A program made the position numbers and the translations under genes. This document shows, piece after piece, positions 59,726 to 64,000 of a DNA stretch of 64,000 bases. Positions within the stretch are counted from its first letter, which is position 1. Each line of letters opens with the position of its first letter. The notes below the pieces were generated by a model. The model did no database searches. It was not told the DNA's origin and saw only the letters and a program-made list of their open reading frames with translations. The stretch comes from Solidesulfovibrio magneticus RS-1. GTDB lineage: Bacteria; Desulfobacterota; Desulfovibrionia; Desulfovibrionales; Desulfovibrionaceae. The DNA lies in the NCBI RefSeq assembly GCF_000010665.1, contig NC_012796.1, forward strand, positions 682,001 to 746,000, written 5' to 3'.

Positions 59726-60871
59726 TCACTCGCCCTCCAGGCGCAGGCCGGTGATGGTGGAGACGGCCTGTCCCCGGGCGGCCTTGACCGCGTCCAGGCC
59801 CCGGGCCAGGGCGGCCCGGTCCGAGGCCCGGGCCAGGGCGGTTTCCTCGGTGATAAGGCCGGCGGCGAAAAGCGCGGCCGTGGAGGCGTCGAAGCCCACC
59901 ATGCCGTAGGGCGCGCCCTGTTCGATGATGTCGGCGACGCCAAGGCTTGTCGCCTCGCCCGAGGCGATGCGTTCGCGCAGGCGCAGGGTGGTGACGAGCA
60001 GTTCGGCCGAAACGGCCCGGCCTCCGCCCAGGCGCGGCAGCAGGCGCTGGGCCAGCACGGCCTTGAGGGAACCGGCCAGCCGGTTGCGGGCGAGCTTTTC
60101 CTCGGCCGGACCGAAGCAGGCCAGCACACGCTCCACGGCTCCGGCGCAGTCGGCGGTATGCAGCGTGGCCAGTACCAGATGGCCGGTTTCGGCGGCGGTG
60201 AGCGCCGCGTCCAGGGTGTCGCGGTCCCGGGCCTCGCCCAGGACGATGACATGGGGCGCTTGGCGTAGGGCGGCCCGCAGGCCTTCGGCGAAATCCGGGA
60301 AATCCGTGCCGCGCTCGCGCTGGGTGACGATGCCGCGTCCGGGCGGCAGCAGGCATTCGATGGGGTCTTCCAGGGTGACGACGTGCACGGGCCGGGCGGC
60401 CAGGATGGCGGCGGCCAGGGCGGCCAGGGTGGTGGATTTGCCCGACCCCGTGGCCCCGACCACCAGGACCAGCCCCTCGGCCAGTTCGGTCAGCCGGGCC
60501 GCCGCCGGGGGCAGCGTCAAGGCGGCCAGGGGCGCGGGCGCGGCCGGCAGGCGTCGCAGGACCAGCCCAAGGCCTTGTCCGGCCCGGTGGATGTTGGCCC
60601 GAAAGCGCCAGCCCGAGGAATGGCGGTAGGACACGTCGCAACTGCCAAGGCGCGTGAGGTCGGCAGCCAGACGGGCGTTCTGCCCGAGCAGCTCCCGGGC
60701 CAGGGCGTCGGTGGTTGGCGGCGAGGTCGGCGCGCCAAGGCCCGGCAGGGGGGTAAACGCGCCGTCCACCAGCGCCCCGGCCGGGCCGGCCGGGGGGAAG
60801 AGCAGGTCCGAGGCCCGGGGCGCGGCGGCAAGGGCCTGGCCGACGAGGGCGTCGAGAAGGGCGTGCTCCAC
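59726..60871 (-). CDS. PilT/PilU-like secretion ATPase (second copy)
   Basis: A 381-residue hexameric ATPase of the GspE/PilT superfamily, shorter in the N-terminal domain than PilB. Walker A GATGSGKSTT, Asp box VTLEDPIE, Walker B VIVLGEARD and the His box HLVLATLHTAD are intact. Sequence is diverged from the adjacent PilT (Ala/Pro-rich N-terminus, residues 1-60). In type IV pili, such PilU-like paralogues assist PilT in retraction. It lies 109 nt after pilT on the same strand. Confidence 0.88.
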   Translation of the reverse strand: MEHALLDALVGQALAAAPRASDLLFPPAGPAGALVDGAFTPLPGLGAPTSPPTTDALARELLGQNARLAADLTRLGSCDVSYRHSSGWRFRANIHRAGQGLGLVLRRLPAAPAPLAALTLPPAAARLTELAEGLVLVVGATGSGKSTTLAALAAAILAARPVHVVTLEDPIECLLPPGRGIVTQRERGTDFPDFAEGLRAALRQAPHVIVLGEARDRDTLDAALTAAETGHLVLATLHTADCAGAVERVLACFGPAEEKLARNRLAGSLKAVLAQRLLPRLGGGRAVSAELLVTTLRLRERIASGEATSLGVADIIEQGAPYGMVGFDASTAALFAAGLITEETALARASDRAALARGLDAVKAARGQAVSTITGLRLEGE

Positions 60872-60980
60872 GGTTTGCCTGGATTCCTGTCCTTAAGAAG
60901 GTTTCGCGCCGGGCCGGGGCGCGCCGCAACCGGTCATTTTTCCTGAGGAACACTGCCGCATTTTGTGGCCTGGCGCAACG

Positions 60981-62054
60981 CTAGGCCGAAGCGGCCGGGG
61001 CCGGGACAAGGCCTTCGAACCGGGTCTTGTTGACGGCGTTTCGCAGGGCGTCGGCCGGTTCGATGCGTCCGGCGGCCAAGAGTTCCAGGAGCGAGTCGTC
61101 CAGGGTGCGCATCCCCTGGGCCTTGGCCGTCTCCAGCACGGAGTTGATCTGGAAGATCTTGTTTTCGCGGATGAGGTTGCGCACGGCGGTGTTGGCCAGA
61201 AGCAGCTCCATGGCCATGACCCGGCCCGGGGCGTCGGCCCGGCGCAGCAGCGTTTGGGAGATGACGGCGGTCAGCGATTCCGACAGGGCCGAGCGGATCT
61301 GCGCCTGCCGGTCACCGGGGAAGACGTCGATGACCCGGTCGATGGTCTTGGCGGCCGAGACGGTGTGCAGGGTGGACAGCACCAGATGGCCGGTCTCGGC
61401 CGCTTCCAGGGCCAGCTCGATGGTTTCGAGGTCGCGCATTTCGCCGACCAGGATGATGTCCGGGTCTTCGCGCAGCGCCCCGCGCAGGGCGGCGGCAAAG
61501 GAGCGGGTGTCGCGGCCCACCTCGCGCTGGTTAATCAGGCACCCGGCCGAGGCGTGGAGGAATTCGATGGGGTCTTCCACGGTGATGATGTGGTCGCGCC
61601 GGGCTTCGAGGGCGTGGCGGATCATGGCGGCCAGGGTCGTGGACTTGCCCGAGCCGGTGGGGCCGGTGACCAGCACCAGTCCCTTGGGGCGCATGGCCAG
61701 CTCGCCCAGGATGTCCGGCAGACCGAGGTCGGCCAGTGTCGGCACGGTTTCCGGGATGGCCCGGAAGGCGGCGGCCACGCCGCGTTCCTGGCGAAAGTAG
61801 TTGCAGCGAAGCCGGCCCAGCCCCGGGGCGGCGTAGGCGAAGTCCAGGTCGCCGGTTTCCTCGAAAACGGCCAACAGCCGCTGGGGCGCGATCTCGTAGA
61901 GCAGGGTCTTTAATTCCTCGTTTTCCAGCACCTTGTACTTGATGCGTTCCAGCCGGCCATTGAGGCGCAGCATGGGCTGGCAGCCGCTGGAGAGGTGCAG
62001 GTCCGAAGCTCCGGTATCCTTGAGCATCTTAAAAAAAGCGTCGAGCTGGGCCAT
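60981..62054 (-). CDS. pilT: Type IV pilus retraction ATPase PilT
   Basis: A 357-residue ATPase powering pilus disassembly and twitching. Motifs: GASDLHLSSGCQPMLRLNG at the N-terminus, Walker A GPTGSGKSTT, Asp box ITVEDPIE, Walker B ILVGEMRD and the His box HLVLSTLHT; the PilT-specific C-terminal region (AIRNLIRE-like AVRNLIRENK) is present. GGAGAGG precedes ATG 62054. The frame is open upstream to 62405 but without family sequence. The Flp pilins at 29 kb belong to the Tad system and are unlikely substrates. Confidence 0.95.
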   Translation of the reverse strand: MAQLDAFFKMLKDTGASDLHLSSGCQPMLRLNGRLERIKYKVLENEELKTLLYEIAPQRLLAVFEETGDLDFAYAAPGLGRLRCNYFRQERGVAAAFRAIPETVPTLADLGLPDILGELAMRPKGLVLVTGPTGSGKSTTLAAMIRHALEARRDHIITVEDPIEFLHASAGCLINQREVGRDTRSFAAALRGALREDPDIILVGEMRDLETIELALEAAETGHLVLSTLHTVSAAKTIDRVIDVFPGDRQAQIRSALSESLTAVISQTLLRRADAPGRVMAMELLLANTAVRNLIRENKIFQINSVLETAKAQGMRTLDDSLLELLAAGRIEPADALRNAVNKTRFEGLVPAPAASA

Positions 62055-62391
62055 GGCCTCTCCTTGGACGGACGGATGGCCGAGCCTACCACGGAAGGGG
62101 GCAGCTTTGGAATTGCCTTGACAGCCCTCGGTTTGGGCACGGGTCTTGAAGAATGCCCGGCATGGGATCTCCCAAAGGCCGGGCGAAACGCCGCCAGCGG
62201 CCCGGTTGGGGGAAAAACGGGCGGCGGGAAGGGTCGTCTGGAGTTTAACGAAATGAAACGAGGCTGGCCCATGGGTGAGAAAGTGAACCGCCGCAGGCTT
62301 CCGGTTGGGAGCGCTTGGGAAGACGGACGGTTTTTTTTTGGCCCGGACGGCATCGTATCTATCGTTAAGTAGCGACAAGGAGCGATGCGGG
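62055..62391. other. Divergent intergenic region between pilT and the HTH gene
   Basis: No gene is seen. It must hold promoters for both directions. A nine-T run occurs at about 62331-62339; no convincing -35/-10 or -24/-12 pair was identified. Confidence 0.45.
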
Positions 62392-62577
62392 ATGCACGAG
62401 CGCAAGATGGAAGTGAAGGAAACCTACACGGTCCAGGAAGTGGCCAGGTTGCTCAAATGCAGCGACCAGACGGTGCGTAAGCTCCTCAAGGGCCACGAGC
62501 TTCGTGGGGCCAAGGTGGGCCGGGGTTGGCGCATTTGTCACGACGAAGTGGTGCGCATGACGCGGCTTCAGGGCTAG
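62392..62577 (+). CDS. Small excisionase/MerR-type helix-turn-helix protein
   Basis: A 61-residue protein consisting of one winged HTH of the excisionase/BldC-like kind: TYTVQEVARLLKCSDQTVRKLLKGHEL, then GAKVGRGWRICHDEVVRM. AAGGAG lies about 9 nt before ATG 62392. The same-strand gene at 62616 starts 38 nt after the stop, so both probably share a transcript. No integrase is nearby, so a regulatory rather than excision role is more likely. Confidence 0.83.
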   Translation: MHERKMEVKETYTVQEVARLLKCSDQTVRKLLKGHELRGAKVGRGWRICHDEVVRMTRLQG

Positions 62578-62615
62578 CGTCGGTCGGCGAACGCGGCAAA
62601 GACGGGAGAGAGTCG

Positions 62616-64000
62616 GTGGGCAAGGAAGACAAAATTACGCCGAGCCAGCGTTTGCTGGAGCTCATCCGCAAGTCCTCGGGAGCAGCCGGGACGGCGGCTC
62701 CTGCTGCGTCCAACGCGGGGGAGGCGGTGCGTCGGCCGACGATTGGCCCGTCCACGGCGGCGGTGGCCCAGCCTGATCCTGTCGCGCCGACCGGCCTGGC
62801 CGCCACCCCGGTCGTCGAAGAAGCGGTTGTGACGCCGACAGCGCCGACAGCGCCGGCAACGAATTCGCAGCTTGATGCCGCCGCCGACGCCAATCCGCAA
62901 CTCGTGTACGATCCGTACGGCGCGGGGCTTGCCACCGCCTCTTACCAGGGCGGCGTGAGCTGGCCGGGGTTCGGCGAAATTCCTCCGGCCAAGCCGGCCG
63001 ACGGGGCGGAATTTGACCCGGCGATGCCGGCAGCCGGCCCGGCTGAACTGCAGCCGGAACCCGTCATTGATCTGGCTGTCGAGGCGACCCCGGCCGACGC
63101 GACCGAAGCCGCTGGCGCGCCCGGGGTGTTGGCCGAGGCCCTGCCCGAACTCGTTTTGGATCTCGACGATGTGGCGACCCCGGCTGACGCGACCGAAGCC
63201 GCTGTCGCGCCCGGGGTGTTGGCCGAGGGCCTGCCGGAACCCGTCATTGATCTGGCTGTCGAGGCGACCCCGGCCGACGCGACCGAAGCCGCTGTCGCGC
63301 CCGGGGGGTTGGCCCAGGCCCTGCCCGAACTCGTGTTGGATCTCGACGCCGCACCAGCCCCGTTTGGCTTGGCCGAGATCCCAGATGCGCCATCCGTCCC
63401 GGCCGAGGCCCAGCCCGAGCTTGTTTTGGGTCGCGACGCCGCGCCGGCCCCGGCCGCTGGGTCCACCTCACAAGCCGAGACCGCTGTCCCGGGCGGGGGC
63501 CTGCCGGAACTCGTTTTGGACCTCGACGCCGCGCCGACCATGTTTTTCACTCCGGCCCCGGTGGCCGCCGCCCCGTCGGATACGGCCGCGACGTCCGAGA
63601 CGGCCGACGGGCCCGGCGCTTTAGCCCCGAGCGACACAGCCAACGCTGAGGAGCCGCCCCAGGCGGACGACGCCGACAATGCGTCCGGCCCCATGGCCGA
63701 ATCCGCTCCCGTGGCCGCCGCCGATCTGGCGGTCGTGGCCGCTTCGGCCGGCATGGTCTCGGAGACGGCGGCGGGGACCCCCAAAAAACGACGGGGCTTC
63801 AACTGGCGCTCCCTGCTGCCTGGCGGGCGCATCTGTCATGTGGGCGTGGACATCTCGGCCACGGAACTCGTGTGCGTGGCCGTGCGCGGCCAGGACGCCG
63901 ACTTCGAGGTCTTGGGCCTGGAAGCCGTGCCCGTGCCCCAGGGCGTGGAGCCGGGACAGCCGGAATTCGCCGCCCTGCTGGGGCGCGCCCTGTCCGGCCT
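62616..64000 (+). CDS. Repeat-rich protein with PilM/GspL-like domain (3' end outside window)
   Basis: At least 461 residues from GTG 62616 (GGGAGAG upstream), truncated by the window edge. Residues 1-145 are Ala/Pro-rich and disordered. Residues 147-296 are five ~30-residue repeats. After a KKRRGFNWRSLLPG basic patch (about 390-403), an actin-like start appears: CHVGVDISATELVCVAVRG, like the first strand of PilM or GspL. With pilT next door, a role as a pilus or secretion-platform component is plausible, but the diagnostic domain is mostly outside the window. Confidence 0.65.
   Translation, partial: MGKEDKITPSQRLLELIRKSSGAAGTAAPAASNAGEAVRRPTIGPSTAAVAQPDPVAPTGLAATPVVEEAVVTPTAPTAPATNSQLDAAADANPQLVYDPYGAGLATASYQGGVSWPGFGEIPPAKPADGAEFDPAMPAAGPAELQPEPVIDLAVEATPADATEAAGAPGVLAEALPELVLDLDDVATPADATEAAVAPGVLAEGLPEPVIDLAVEATPADATEAAVAPGGLAQALPELVLDLDAAPAPFGLAEIPDAPSVPAEAQPELVLGRDAAPAPAAGSTSQAETAVPGGGLPELVLDLDAAPTMFFTPAPVAAAPSDTAATSETADGPGALAPSDTANAEEPPQADDADNASGPMAESAPVAAADLAVVAASAGMVSETAAGTPKKRRGFNWRSLLPGGRICHVGVDISATELVCVAVRGQDADFEVLGLEAVPVPQGVEPGQPEFAALLGRALSG
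63054..63503 (+). repeat. Five in-frame 90-bp repeats (30-residue unit)
   Basis: Units start at 63054, 63144, 63234, 63324 and 63414, with a partial sixth at 63504. Each begins with PE(P/L)V(I/L)(D/G); the first three share ATPADATEAA and APG(V/G)LA, and the last two are diverged. Confidence 0.85.

Noticed and set aside
62392-62577. Phage excisionase as a sign of a prophage
   Set aside because: No integrase, phage structural gene or attachment repeat is nearby; small excisionase-type HTH proteins are often plain regulators.

Overview
The window looks like a piece of chromosome from a high-GC sulfate-reducing deltaproteobacterium of the Desulfovibrio/Solidesulfovibrio type. The basis for this is the strong G+C bias, an NrfHA nitrite reductase, a Desulfovibrio-type homotrimeric porin, a TunR-type tungstate regulator, a double-cubane-type reductase with its activase, and small c-type cytochromes. 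This is inferred from gene content; no rRNA is present.

Left part (1-25 kb): the end of a glutamine synthetase, a DedA membrane protein, an rRNA m5C methyltransferase, an aldolase-like protein that has lost its catalytic residues, a ParDE toxin-antitoxin pair, a membrane PP2C (SpoIIE-type) phosphatase, a ClC channel/RibF pair, tRNA-Leu(CAG), a GT39-like membrane glycosyltransferase, two SGNH hydrolases, a PilZ protein abutting an LPG-synthase-type flippase, a small cytochrome with an odd CxCH haem motif, a DsbA-like lipoprotein, a hybrid histidine kinase, two small secreted proteins (one LprI-like) and a MltB lytic transglycosylase.

Middle (25-41 kb): an orphan NtrC-type sigma-54 activator, several small genes, then the most striking feature: five tandem ~451-bp units (28.8-30.9 kb), each encoding the same 55-residue Flp pilin with its own sigma-54 (-24/-12) promoter and its own terminator. 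After this come a large membrane protein, a NhaD/ArsB-type permease with a CBS partner, a D-2-hydroxyacid dehydrogenase, a parallel beta-helix protein, a gene-free ~0.7-kb stretch with three related palindromes ending in a terminator just before htpX, a GNAT acetyltransferase and a VanZ-like protein.

Right part (41-64 kb): nrfHA, an autotransporter, a universal stress protein, tunR (a dead tyrosine-recombinase domain fused to two TOBE/Mop domains), ridA, a porin, the double-cubane-type reductase/activase pair, a small accessory cluster (AbrB-Doc, solitary HicB-like, and one strongly A+T-rich PIN-like gene), acs with a LytTR regulator, two PilT-family ATPases, an excisionase-like HTH protein and the start of a repeat-rich PilM/GspL-like protein that runs off the window. 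Two families of palindromic intergenic repeats are dispersed through the window. No insertion sequence, prophage or CRISPR array was seen.
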